Origin: CAZYBU01 sp964645775
Lineage (GTDB): Bacteria > Spirochaetota > UBA4802 > UBA5550
Length of the DNA: 64,000 nucleotides
Direction: 5' to 3'
Assembly: GCA_964645775.1 (NCBI GenBank)
Contig: CAZYBU010000009.1
Span: 28,753-92,752, forward strand
How positions within the stretch are numbered: the first letter of the stretch is position 1; each line of letters opens with the position of its first letter. This document shows positions 36,559-44,697 of this stretch, piece after piece. The notes beneath the pieces were generated by a model. The model ran no database searches and was not told the DNA's origin. It worked only from the letters and a program-made list of their open reading frames with translations. The translations under genes and the position numbers were made by a program.

Positions 36559-36595
36559 GGTACCTCCCTTTAACATAAAATTATTCAATCACACT

Positions 36596-36808
36596 CTACT
36601 GAGAGATGCTGACTATGAAATCCTCCCCATCTTCCTGGAAGGAGGCGTTCAGCTTGTTCTTGGAAGCGCATCTTATGACATTCTCTTTTGATACGGCTGT
36701 GCTGACAAGCACTTCAAAATTTTTCATGCCTTCATTAATGGCGCTCTGTGTCATGATTACCGGCTGGGGACAGGAGAGTCCCCTGGCGTCAACGCGATTA
36801 TCACTCAT
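36596..36808 (-). CDS. TusA/YedF-like sulfurtransferase
   Basis: This 70-aa TusA/SirA-family protein has the CPxP-containing motif ARGLSCPQPVIMTQSAI, with the sulfur- or selenium-carrying Cys. TusA-like YedF proteins co-occur with YedE and SelD and are thought to handle selenium. It lacks the C-terminal YedF extension (DsrE-like domain), so it is a single-domain form. It sits 1 bp after yedE's stop and 37 bp before selD. Confidence 0.88.
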   Translation of the reverse strand: MSDNRVDARGLSCPQPVIMTQSAINEGMKNFEVLVSTAVSKENVIRCASKNKLNASFQEDGEDFIVSISQ

Positions 36809-36809
36809 T

Positions 36810-37895
36810 TTAACTCCTCCCTTTCAGGCTTTCTCTCATGGTAAAACCGATGACCAGGCAGAATACCAGGCCGATAATCACGGCCGCAGGCCCGAAGGCT
36901 CCCGGTCCCCTGGGTGAACTGGCGAGGGAGAAATTATGGGCAAAGGCGGCTCCTGTTATCATACCCAGGACGAAGACTCCCGCGTCCATGTCTCCCTCAC
37001 CGGAGAGGATAAGCTGTCTTCCGGGGCAACCTCCCGCCAGGGCGAAGGCCAGCCCAGAAAGAGCCATTCCGAGAAAGTTCCACAGGTGATGAGAATGGGC
37101 TACCGGCTGTCCTTCAAAACCGGGATTAAACTGCCCCAGGAGAAGGTTCCCGATAAGGGCAACCACAACCAGGGCCCCGACTCCGCTCAACAGATGCGAG
37201 TCCCGGACCAGGATAACGTCCCGGAGCGCCCCCATGGTGCAGAAACGGCTTCTCTGGGCCAGGCCCCCTATGACAAGACCCGCCGCGATACTCAGACCGA
37301 CGGCCGCGTGCATGGAACCGGGTCCTTTTTCGGAGAAGAAAACAGGTCCTTCCCCGGAAAATTTCACCTGGAAGACCAGCAACAGGAAGAGGGCAAACAT
37401 AAAGCCCGGCATGAGCCATCCTGAAAACCGATGGGTACGGTAGGCCCTTCCCAGGGAGAAACCCTTTTTGAGAAAAAGGACACCCACACTGATACCGACC
37501 GCCAGTCCGGCCAGACCGGTAACAGCGTTCAGGTCACCACCGGAGAGGCGAAGCAGTGCCCGCCAGGGACATCCCAGAAAGACAAGGGCGCCTGTCATGG
37601 CGAAGACCCCCAGGAAAAAACGGATGAGAGTCGATGAGCCGGCCCTGGGCTGGTATTCCCTTACCAGAAGAGAAATGATAAAGGAACCGATAACGAAACC
37701 CATGATCTCCGGCCTTAGATACTGGACCACCCCCGCCCTGTGAAGCCCCAGGGCCCCGGCGATGTCGCGTTCGAAACAGGCAACACATATACCCATGTTG
37801 GCGGGATTGCCGGCATATTGCAACAGAACCGCAATAAGGCCGATCAGGCCGCCTACAAGGATAATACCTGTACGCGTTGAAAAAAGATTTTTCAT
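36810..37895 (-). CDS. yedE: YedE/FdhT-type selenium-related membrane protein
   Basis: This 361-aa membrane protein of the YeeE/YedE family has about ten helices. Conserved cysteine-bearing loops are present: GICVACFERDIAGALGLHRAG, LGCPWRALLRLSGGD, QRSRFCTMGALRD and LAGGCPGRQLILSGEGD. YedE of this type is associated with SelD and may import a selenium compound. ATG 37895 is preceded by aagga with a 7-nt spacing; an upstream ATG at 37928 lacks it. It is first in the selenium operon. Confidence 0.9.
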   Translation of the reverse strand: MKNLFSTRTGIILVGGLIGLIAVLLQYAGNPANMGICVACFERDIAGALGLHRAGVVQYLRPEIMGFVIGSFIISLLVREYQPRAGSSTLIRFFLGVFAMTGALVFLGCPWRALLRLSGGDLNAVTGLAGLAVGISVGVLFLKKGFSLGRAYRTHRFSGWLMPGFMFALFLLLVFQVKFSGEGPVFFSEKGPGSMHAAVGLSIAAGLVIGGLAQRSRFCTMGALRDVILVRDSHLLSGVGALVVVALIGNLLLGQFNPGFEGQPVAHSHHLWNFLGMALSGLAFALAGGCPGRQLILSGEGDMDAGVFVLGMITGAAFAHNFSLASSPRGPGAFGPAAVIIGLVFCLVIGFTMRESLKGRS

Positions 37896-38003
37896 ACAGC
37901 CATCCTTATACGTTTTATTTGCGATCATTTTTAGACCTGTACAACATCACATCAAGAATTAAACAGATAAGATTCTATTTGTCGGGTAAAATGTTCTTGC
38001 ACC

Positions 38004-38029
38004 GACAGGTTCATTAACCTGAACCTGTC
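38004..38029. promoter_or_regulatory. perfect inverted repeat between divergent selenium genes
   Basis: Arms gacaggttca and tgaacctgtc (38004-38013 and 38020-38029) flank ttaacc. It lies 108 bp from yedE's start and 16 bp before the DUF3343 gene's start. It could be an operator for a dimeric regulator or a leader hairpin. Confidence 0.5.
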
Positions 38030-38045
38030 AGTAGATTGAACCGTT

Positions 38046-38591
38046 ATGAATATTTTTACAAAGTTTTTTTCCGGAAAGAAAAAGGCCGCCGACGGCGGAG
38101 GACTGGTCCTTTTCCATACCACCCATGACGCCATGCGGGCCGAGCAGATCATGCGTGGTGAAGATATGACCATCCGCCTGGTTGCCCCTCCCGTGCATAT
38201 GAGGATCGGCTGCGACCTTGCCCTGGAATTTGATCTGATAGAAAAAATGCATATTGAACGGTTCCTCGAAGAGAGGGGCCTGGAGCATATAAAGGTAACG
38301 TCTCTCGACAGAAACGCGGCGGAACCTGTAAGCATGGTCGATATAACGGAATACCCGGGTAATTTCAGCATGGTCCGGGCCGGTAACATGAAACTTACCT
38401 TCAACCGGAATACGGGAATCATTGTCAACATATCAGGAGGCGGATGCCCGGACGTTCCCTGGCTTTACCAGCTTCTCATCGACAGGCACCTGGACGAAGC
38501 CCCCCTACCATCCGGGCACGGCTATACCTTATGCGCCCTGATGCTCTCACGGGCCTTTGAAGAAGCAAAGGAGATGTACAGTAAAGGATGA
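38046..38591 (+). CDS. DUF3343 domain fused to an uncharacterised C-terminal domain
   Basis: Residues about 20-70 (GGLVLFHTTHDAMRAEQIMRGEDMTIRLVAPPVHMRIGCDLALEF) form a DUF3343 domain, a putative selenium or sulfur carrier with one conserved Cys. Residues about 95-181 form an extra domain containing NISGGGCPDVPWLYQLLIDRHL and SGHGYTLCALMLSRAF, with two more cysteines; I do not recognise this part. It is divergent from yedE and overlaps the kinase gene by 4 bp. I infer a selenium-linked role. Confidence 0.8.
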   Translation: MNIFTKFFSGKKKAADGGGLVLFHTTHDAMRAEQIMRGEDMTIRLVAPPVHMRIGCDLALEFDLIEKMHIERFLEERGLEHIKVTSLDRNAAEPVSMVDITEYPGNFSMVRAGNMKLTFNRNTGIIVNISGGGCPDVPWLYQLLIDRHLDEAPLPSGHGYTLCALMLSRAFEEAKEMYSKG

Positions 38592-39475
38592 TGTTTCTGG
38601 CCGGAACAGTACCCCTGGAAGATTTTCCCCTGTGCCAGGGAGTGGCCTCTCAGGAGGGCAACCATATACAGGTGGATGGCAGGTCCTTTCCCGTGGGCAT
38701 GGGTTCCGGCGCGATGATCCATGCCGCCATGGAGACCCTCTCCTTCTTCGGGAAAGAGCCCCCTCACCTTCTCCTTGTGGGTGACCGGGGTGAGGCCACG
38801 GGAAGCCGTAAACTCTACAGGAAGCTGGAAGAGATCATAGGTCCCCAACAACCTTCACTCCTGGTGATGCACTACATACAACCTATCGTGACCCTCATCG
38901 ATTCCCTCTGCCGGAAGATTGTAAAAGAAGATTCCCGACCTGTCCTTATAGCTGACGCCGGCTCCCTCTATGCCGCGAAGGCGGCCGGAAGGGCCGGAGA
39001 CTTCGACCTCTTTACGCCGGACCTGGCCGAGATGAAATTCCTTGCCGACCCTTCGGCCATGCATCCCGCCTACGTGAGTAACTTTTTCCTTCAGACCGGA
39101 AACAGCAACGTTCCGGACCTCATCCGCAGGGCCTGGCAGGAAAACAACGCGCCGCGCCATCTGCTGGTCAAGGGAAAGACCGATTACATCGCGAGAGAGG
39201 GAAAGGTCATTCACCATGTATCGACTCCCGATCTTCCTCTCCTGGAACCGATCGGCGGCACGGGGGACACCATTACCGGCATCGCAGCCGCTCTTATCCA
39301 CTGCTGTTATCCCATGAATGAGGCCCTTCTCATAGCCTGCCGCGTAAACCGGGAAGCCGGCCTCCTGGCTGACCTCCGCCCCGACAGCCGGGTCCATGAC
39401 CTTACCCGGAACATCGGCAGGGCCCTGGAGGGCCTTACCCGAAATCATGCGGAAGTACTCCCTTCCATGGATTGA
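38588..39475 (+). CDS. ribokinase-like kinase in selenium locus
   Basis: This 295-aa protein has the ribokinase-fold signature GGTGDTITGIAAALIHC (catalytic Asp in GTGD) and an N-terminal alpha/beta core (LLLVGDRGEATGSRKLYRKL, VLIADAGSLYAAKAAG, FDLFTPDLAEMKFLAD). It resembles the YjeF C-terminal hydrate dehydratase/sugar kinase group but lacks a clear family assignment. It overlaps the DUF3343 fusion gene by 4 bp. Substrate unknown. Confidence 0.75.
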   Translation: MMFLAGTVPLEDFPLCQGVASQEGNHIQVDGRSFPVGMGSGAMIHAAMETLSFFGKEPPHLLLVGDRGEATGSRKLYRKLEEIIGPQQPSLLVMHYIQPIVTLIDSLCRKIVKEDSRPVLIADAGSLYAAKAAGRAGDFDLFTPDLAEMKFLADPSAMHPAYVSNFFLQTGNSNVPDLIRRAWQENNAPRHLLVKGKTDYIAREGKVIHHVSTPDLPLLEPIGGTGDTITGIAAALIHCCYPMNEALLIACRVNREAGLLADLRPDSRVHDLTRNIGRALEGLTRNHAEVLPSMD

Positions 39476-39779
39476 CCCTCCTGATACACCTCTCTTTGGA
39501 GATACACTCGAAAAATTGATCTCTCGGCGGCTTCTTTTCCCGCCCATCCGCCCGTCGTGCGTAAGCGTGCTGGACCTGAATGAAATTCACGAACAGAGTC
39601 AGGAGATTTTCCGTCACATGGACAGGGAATATGATCCCGATAATGACGATCCTGTCTTCATCCGGGGCCGCTCCAGGACATTTTTCCTTCCCATCTTTGT
39701 TATCCTGGTCATCTTCTTGGCTGGCGGCCCTGTTCTCCATCTGACTGGTCTACCGGGGCGGCAGAGGAGGGTAAACCTT
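39476..39779 (+). other. gap with a possible unfinished reading frame
   Basis: 304 bp lie between the kinase and the convergent DUF6920-like gene. On the plus strand a frame open from ATG 39450 reads protein-like (SCVSVLDLNEIHEQSQEIFRHM, then IFVILVIFLAGGPVL, a possible membrane helix). It has no stop before running 730 bp antisense through the next gene. It may be a small membrane protein whose frame was broken by an indel, or chance. Confidence 0.3.
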
Positions 39780-40880
39780 CTACTCTTTGCCCGGGTTATA
39801 CTCGATCGCGGTAATCTCAAGATCAAGCCAGTGGAAATCACCTTTCTCCAGTCTCCAGGTGACCGAGGCCCGGGCAGGCACTCTTCTCCCCTCGAATTCC
39901 CGGAATCCGTCCGCCGGTACTGTGACCTCCCAATCTTCCAGGGTGGCGCCCTCCTTTCTGTCATAGTACCGTTTCGCCTGGAATCCCGAGGGGTCTCCAG
40001 ACTCATGGAAGGTAAAGATACCGGAAACAGTGGCGTCCCCCCGGGTCATGACCGCCCGGGCCCGGTTTCCCTCGAGTTCTTCCCAGCGGATGTAATCGGA
40101 CAGGGCGGCCGAGGGAAACCAGACTATCTCCGAGAGGAAGCGCACCAGGGTCCCCTGGTCGATCTCCTCTCCCCGGGCGTCAACGACCGATACCAGAGAG
40201 AAAAGCTTGATCTTCATCCTTCCCCTTCCATCTATCAATGTGTCCCGTCCGGAAAGATGAAGACCCGGGGCCATATTCACCTTCGCTCTCCAGAGAAAGG
40301 AGGGGCGGGTCGTAACAAAATGCTGCTCCGCTGTGAATTCCATCCAGTTCCCCTCAAGCGATGTGCGCATCCGCCCCCTCTGGGCAAGGTGAACATGGGC
40401 ACTTATCGGTTTTCCGGCCACGCCCGCCCGGCGCAGCCAGGTCTGGATCATCTCCGGCATAGATGCCAGGGCCTCCTCCATAACGGTCCCGGCGTCCATA
40501 TTCAGGCCGCTTAGCAGGTCATCCAGCAGCGCGTCCCCCGTTTTTCCGAACCGCCAGGAACCGAAGGCTACCACGGCGGCCGCGAGTATAATGATATTGG
40601 CGATGGTACCGAATTTTGCGTCTCCCCATGATTGAACTATTACGACCTGAGAAATGATAACGGCGGAAAGAGCGCACATCCACCACGAGTTGATACCCAT
40701 GATGTAAATAAGAAGTGTCGCTAGAAAAAGAAGGAACGCGACAAGCCAGGCAATCCCCATGGGCCTGGATATTTCCTTCGTGAGCTGACTCAACTGCGCG
40801 AGATTGAAGGCCTTTACGAAACCCATGAGGTGAATAAGCCCGTGGACAAGAATAATAAAAGAAAGAAGTATTTTCTGCAT
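39780..40880 (-). CDS. DUF6544/DUF6920 family protein
   Basis: The 366-aa protein has three or four N-terminal helices (SFIILVHGLIHLMGFVKAF, LVAFLLFLATLLIYIM, ANIIILAAAVVAF). A soluble domain follows, typical of DUF6544/6920: MIQTWLRRAGVAGKPI, MEFTAEQHFVT, RAKVNMAPGLHLSGRDTLIDGRGRMKIKLFSLVSVVDARG. Its function is not known. gggagagtg precedes the start. It converges on the kinase gene. Confidence 0.82.
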   Translation of the reverse strand: MQKILLSFIILVHGLIHLMGFVKAFNLAQLSQLTKEISRPMGIAWLVAFLLFLATLLIYIMGINSWWMCALSAVIISQVVIVQSWGDAKFGTIANIIILAAAVVAFGSWRFGKTGDALLDDLLSGLNMDAGTVMEEALASMPEMIQTWLRRAGVAGKPISAHVHLAQRGRMRTSLEGNWMEFTAEQHFVTTRPSFLWRAKVNMAPGLHLSGRDTLIDGRGRMKIKLFSLVSVVDARGEEIDQGTLVRFLSEIVWFPSAALSDYIRWEELEGNRARAVMTRGDATVSGIFTFHESGDPSGFQAKRYYDRKEGATLEDWEVTVPADGFREFEGRRVPARASVTWRLEKGDFHWLDLEITAIEYNPGKE

Positions 40881-40995
40881 CGATTCACTCTCCCGAATAT
40901 CAGGCAGTATCCATCCATAGCCGATTGTGTCGTGGAAAGGAAGTCAAGATAAATACACGAATGGCAAAATGAATATCACGCACAAGCATTTCTGT

Positions 40996-41032
40996 TTGAC
41001 GGACTCCGTAACCGGTTCAATACTGAACCGGT
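40996..41032 (+). promoter_or_regulatory. promoter overlapped by a 22-bp palindrome upstream of crotonase
   Basis: TTGACG (40996-41001) and aatact (41019-41024) are 17 bp apart, a plausible sigma-70 promoter. A perfect inverted repeat, accggttca/tgaaccggt (41011-41019, 41024-41032) with a 4-bp spacer, covers the -10, so a repressor of TetR or similar type could bind there. Confidence 0.6.
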
Positions 41033-41080
41033 CATGACGGGACATGAAATTCTACTCAATTATCACTTGCGAGGTTAAGA

Positions 41081-41866
41081 ATGGAATACGCGAAAATCAC
41101 GGTAGAGCGAAAGGACCGGGTCCTCTGCATGGGGCTGAACCGTCCAGAGAAGATGAACGCCTTTGACCTGGAGATGTACATGGAACTGGCCCATGCCTAC
41201 GGTGAGCTTCACCGGAGCGAGGACCTCTTCTGCGGACTCCTGTACGCGCAGGGGGAGAACTTCACCTCCGGCCTGGAGCTGGATAAATGGGCCGGTGTCT
41301 TTTCAGGCGGGACCTTTGAGGTACCGGAGGGCTCAATTCATCCCCTGGGCCTCGACGTGGACAACATGTGCCGCAAGCCGGTTGTCATGGCGGTACGGGG
41401 ACGCTGCTATACCATCGGGCTGGAACTCTTCCTCGCCCAGGACGTGCGGGTCGTATCCTCGGACGTTCGACTTGCTCTTCTGGAGGTTAAAAGGGGGATT
41501 TACCCCGTGGGCGGGGGTACGGTCCGCCTTTTCGAGGAGGCAGGATGGGGAAACGCCATGCGATACCTTCTGACCGGGGACGAGATAAACGCGCAGGAGG
41601 CGTACAGGCTGGGTCTCGCCCAGGAGGTGACGGAACCGGGAATGGAGTACGAGAAGGCCCTGGAACTGGCCACGATCATATCGAAACGTGCGCCCCTCGG
41701 CGTCATGGCGGCCCTGAGGTCAGCCAGAATATCGCGTATCCAGGGAAACCGGGCCGCTCTGGAGAGGCTTATCCCGGACCTGATCCCGATCATGGGAAGC
41801 GAGGACGCGAAGGAGGGGATGGTCTCATTCCTTGAGAGAAGGGAAGCCGTGTATAAGGGGAAGTAA
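41081..41866 (+). CDS. crotonase family enoyl-CoA hydratase/isomerase
   Basis: The 261-aa crotonase opens with ITVERKDRVLCMGLNRPEKMNAF. ENFTSGLEL and RCYTIGLELFLAQDVRV are the oxyanion-hole and CoA-binding loops. LLEVKRGIYPVGGGTVRL retains the Glu at the second catalytic position, and the first Glu is present in GLELF. It could hydrate an enoyl-CoA or isomerise it; substrate undetermined. It is monocistronic with its own operator. Confidence 0.88.
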   Translation: MEYAKITVERKDRVLCMGLNRPEKMNAFDLEMYMELAHAYGELHRSEDLFCGLLYAQGENFTSGLELDKWAGVFSGGTFEVPEGSIHPLGLDVDNMCRKPVVMAVRGRCYTIGLELFLAQDVRVVSSDVRLALLEVKRGIYPVGGGTVRLFEEAGWGNAMRYLLTGDEINAQEAYRLGLAQEVTEPGMEYEKALELATIISKRAPLGVMAALRSARISRIQGNRAALERLIPDLIPIMGSEDAKEGMVSFLERREAVYKGK

Positions 41867-41887
41867 TACTCAACGCATACCTCCGGG

Positions 41888-42532
41888 TCACATGAGATGG
41901 ATCCGGATAAAATGACTGAGGTCGATGGAAACGATCATCTCTTCCAGGCTCCTGCCGGGAAAGGCGACACGTCCATCAACGACTTTTTCCCGGTATACGT
42001 CGTCGTTTTGAAAGAGATAGCAATACTCACTTGTGGCTGGATGATCAAAGAGTATCTCAAGACCACGGTCTGTTTCGCTCAGGTCTACCCGGTAATTCTC
42101 TCCCTTTCGGTTTTCCAGTACGCCGAGGAATACCGTTCTTCCAACCCGTATTCTCTCCACTTCCACATCTGCCATTCTCCGATGGATCAGTCCGTAGCCG
42201 GGAAAGGCGCTGCTCTTTCTTCGGGCCTCCCGGATAAAATCCTCGTCCGGAAAATGATCATCTCCCTCCCCGACGGAAAAATGATCTTTCAGTGTATCGA
42301 AGATCAGCCCATAGAGGGTAACCAGTATGTTCCTGCCGGAGATTAGCTCCTCAACAGGCCGTTCCAGGATGCGCAGCAAAACCGTCTGTTTCATTGCTTC
42401 GCATTCTCCGCTCTCCACGCCAATATTCGATCTTTCACAGAGGACCCGCACCATCCCGGAAAGGAGGGTCAGGTATTCCTCAAAGAATGTCTGCAGGGTA
42501 AAAACGTTGCCCATCTCGTTGGTAGATGTCAT
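41888..42532 (-). CDS. conserved-looking protein of unknown function
   Basis: This 214-aa soluble protein has no signal or membrane helix. The N-terminus is helical (FTLQTFFEEYLTLLSGMVRVLCERSNIGVE) and the C-terminal half beta-rich (GENYRVDLSETDRGLEILFDHPATSEYCYLF). agagga lies before the ATG. It is convergent with the crotonase gene (21 bp apart) and divergent from the WYL gene. No family is recognised. Confidence 0.6.
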   Translation of the reverse strand: MTSTNEMGNVFTLQTFFEEYLTLLSGMVRVLCERSNIGVESGECEAMKQTVLLRILERPVEELISGRNILVTLYGLIFDTLKDHFSVGEGDDHFPDEDFIREARRKSSAFPGYGLIHRRMADVEVERIRVGRTVFLGVLENRKGENYRVDLSETDRGLEILFDHPATSEYCYLFQNDDVYREKVVDGRVAFPGRSLEEMIVSIDLSHFIRIHLM

Positions 42533-42762
42533 GGAAATGTATCCTCTTTATGATCTTAGTATATAAATCAATGTATTGCAGGTCAATGGCAATCCCGCAT
42601 TTTTTATTATCTTATCAGTGTATGACCAATTAATATTCCTTTTCTTCGGAAATATTCTATTCACAGTATACTGCCTCACCTATGACATTGAGCGTCCTAC
42701 ACCCCTGTTTAGCTCTACATTTGTAATTGACCCTTCAGCGCTATCCCCGCATAATGTATTTC

Positions 42763-43734
42763 ATGTCCCAGACAAAATCACAGTACAATCGGATTCTCTT
42801 CATTGACAATAAGATACGATCCGGCCGGTTCCCCAACTGCGCTACCCTGGCGCGGGAATGGGAAGTACATCAGCGGACCATATCCCGCGACATTGAGTAC
42901 ATGCGCGACATGTTTGGCGCTCCCATTGAATACAGTAAAAAAAATAGAGGTTATTATTACACAGAGGAAGGTTACAACCTTCCCGCCATCTCTATCCCGG
43001 AAAGTGACCTCTTCGCCCTCTTCCTCGCGGAGAAGGCCCTGGCCCTCTACGAGAACACACCCCTCTATGAGACCCTGGAATCGACCTTCAACCGGCTTAA
43101 GTCCTTCCTCCCGGAAGAAATCACACTGAAAAGCACCTGGGCCGGAAGCCGCTTTACCTTTCTTCCGGAAAGCCGAACGAATATCATTCCTGAAATTTGG
43201 GAAAACTGCGCCACGTCCCTTCGCAGGGAGGTTCAACTCAGGATCCGCCATACCCGGCCAGGCTCCAGGGAACCGACCTGCCGCGCCATTGAGCCTTACC
43301 ACATGATAAGTTTCCGGGGGGAATGGTACCTCATCGCCCTGGACCACCGGAGCGAAGAGATAAGGATATTCGCCATCTCCCGGATCGACCGGGCTGACCT
43401 GACCGAAGTCAGGTTCCAGGTCCCTGACGGTTTCAACCTGGAAGAATACCTGGGGAACCATTTCGGTATCATCACAGGCGAAGAAGAATACCAGGTTCGC
43501 ATACGTTTCTCCCCCTCCCAGGCTCCCTACGTGACGGAACGGAGATGGACAGATAATCAGGAACTTGATCGGCAGGATGACGGTTCCGTGATCCTCGGAT
43601 TCAGGACCAATTCCCTCTTCGAGGTGCAGCGCTGGGTCCTCTCCTGGGGAGGCGACGCAAAGGTACTTGAGCCTGAGGCGCTGGTCCTGAATATCCGCCG
43701 GGAGCTGAAACAGACCCTTGATCATTATTCGTAA
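42763..43734 (+). CDS. WYL-domain transcriptional regulator
   Basis: The 323-aa protein has an N-terminal helix-turn-helix (CATLAREWEVHQRTISRDIEYM) and wing (RGYYYTEEGYNLP). Residues about 170-235 form a WYL domain (EPYHMISFRGEWYLIALDHRSEEIRIFAISRI), and a C-terminal WCX-like part follows. WYL domains sense ligands or nucleic-acid ends. The start is ambiguous (42754 or 42763). It lies 117 bp upstream of tupA in the same direction and is the natural candidate for controlling it. Confidence 0.88.
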   Translation: MSQTKSQYNRILFIDNKIRSGRFPNCATLAREWEVHQRTISRDIEYMRDMFGAPIEYSKKNRGYYYTEEGYNLPAISIPESDLFALFLAEKALALYENTPLYETLESTFNRLKSFLPEEITLKSTWAGSRFTFLPESRTNIIPEIWENCATSLRREVQLRIRHTRPGSREPTCRAIEPYHMISFRGEWYLIALDHRSEEIRIFAISRIDRADLTEVRFQVPDGFNLEEYLGNHFGIITGEEEYQVRIRFSPSQAPYVTERRWTDNQELDRQDDGSVILGFRTNSLFEVQRWVLSWGGDAKVLEPEALVLNIRRELKQTLDHYS

Positions 43735-43781
43735 CCGGCCGCCGTTATCACCTGAGTTATTCCCCCTCAATAAAAAATCAA

Positions 43782-43847
43782 CTGCGCAAAAAAATTGATT
43801 GTTCTGTCAAAAAATTTTTATCATTCTGCAAAAAACATTTTGGAGAG
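43782..43847 (+). promoter_or_regulatory. three 22-bp phased direct repeats before tupA
   Basis: CTG-then-A-tract motifs (CTGCGCAAAAAAATTG, CTGTCAAAAAATTTTT, CTGCAAAAAACATTTT) begin at 43782, 43804 and 43826, exactly 22 bp apart, roughly two helical turns. They fill the space between the WYL regulator gene and the tupA ribosome site. They may be a multi-site operator or A-tract bends. Confidence 0.5.
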
Positions 43848-43851
43848 AGTG

Positions 43852-44694
43852 ATGGTCAGACATAGAATTTATACAATCCTCACGGTTTCCCTCCTTTCCC
43901 TTCTCCTGGCGACCGGATGCGGAAAGGGAGACAGGGGTGAAAAGGTTATTTTGAAAATGGCTACCACCACAAGTACCGACAACACCGGACTCCTGGATTA
44001 CCTGAAAGAGCCGATCCGGGAAGAGACGAACATCGACCTGCGGTGGGTCGCAGTCGGCACGGGAAAGGCCCTCAAGCTGGGTGAGAACTGCGACGTCGAT
44101 ATCCTCATGGTCCACGCGCCCGCCGTGGAGAAGAAGTACGTGGACAAAGGCGCCCTGGTCGACCGAACGGAGATCATGTTCAATGACTTTGTCATAATCG
44201 GCCCGCCTTCAGACCCTGCCAGAATCAAAGGCAAAAGCGTGACAGAGACAATGAAAACCATCATGGCGAAGAAAGCCTCCTTCGCCAGCCGGGGAGACGA
44301 TTCCGGCACTCATAAGAAAGAGAAGAGTCTCTGGAAATCGGCCGACCTGAAGGTCCCGGATAAAGAGAACTGGTACATCCAGACCGGACAGGGGATGCTG
44401 GCCACCATCCAGATCGCCACGGAACGGAAAGGCTATACCATGACGGACCGGGGAACCTACATCAAGTACGGGGCAAACGCCGAGGGGAACCCTCCCCTGG
44501 TCATTCTCGCGGAAGGAGACGATGTTCTCAAGAACCAGTACAGTGTACTGGCCGTTAATCCTGAGAAATGCGGAAACGTGAATTATAAAACCTCGAAAAA
44601 ACTGATCGAGTGGTTTGCCTCAGATTCCGCCCGGAAAAAGATTGGTGATTTCAAACTCATGGGCAAACAGCTTTTCACGCCAAACGCAAAGTAG
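43852..44694 (+). CDS. tupA: tungstate-binding lipoprotein TupA
   Basis: This 280-aa periplasmic binding lipoprotein (lipobox LLATGC) has the oxyanion-binding motif ATTTSTDNTGLLDYL and later GTGKALKLGE and ASRGDDSGTHKKE, characteristic of the TupA/WtpA-like tungstate binders. ggagaga lies before the ATG at 43852. It is followed by the permease tupB 3 bp later. It may supply tungsten for tungsto-enzymes such as formate dehydrogenase, not visible here. Confidence 0.92.
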   Translation: MVRHRIYTILTVSLLSLLLATGCGKGDRGEKVILKMATTTSTDNTGLLDYLKEPIREETNIDLRWVAVGTGKALKLGENCDVDILMVHAPAVEKKYVDKGALVDRTEIMFNDFVIIGPPSDPARIKGKSVTETMKTIMAKKASFASRGDDSGTHKKEKSLWKSADLKVPDKENWYIQTGQGMLATIQIATERKGYTMTDRGTYIKYGANAEGNPPLVILAEGDDVLKNQYSVLAVNPEKCGNVNYKTSKKLIEWFASDSARKKIGDFKLMGKQLFTPNAK

Positions 44695-44697
44695 TAT

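Noticed and set aside
42778..43770. Minus-strand frame opposite the WYL regulator
   Set aside because: Shadow of the WYL gene, which has clear helix-turn-helix and WYL motifs.
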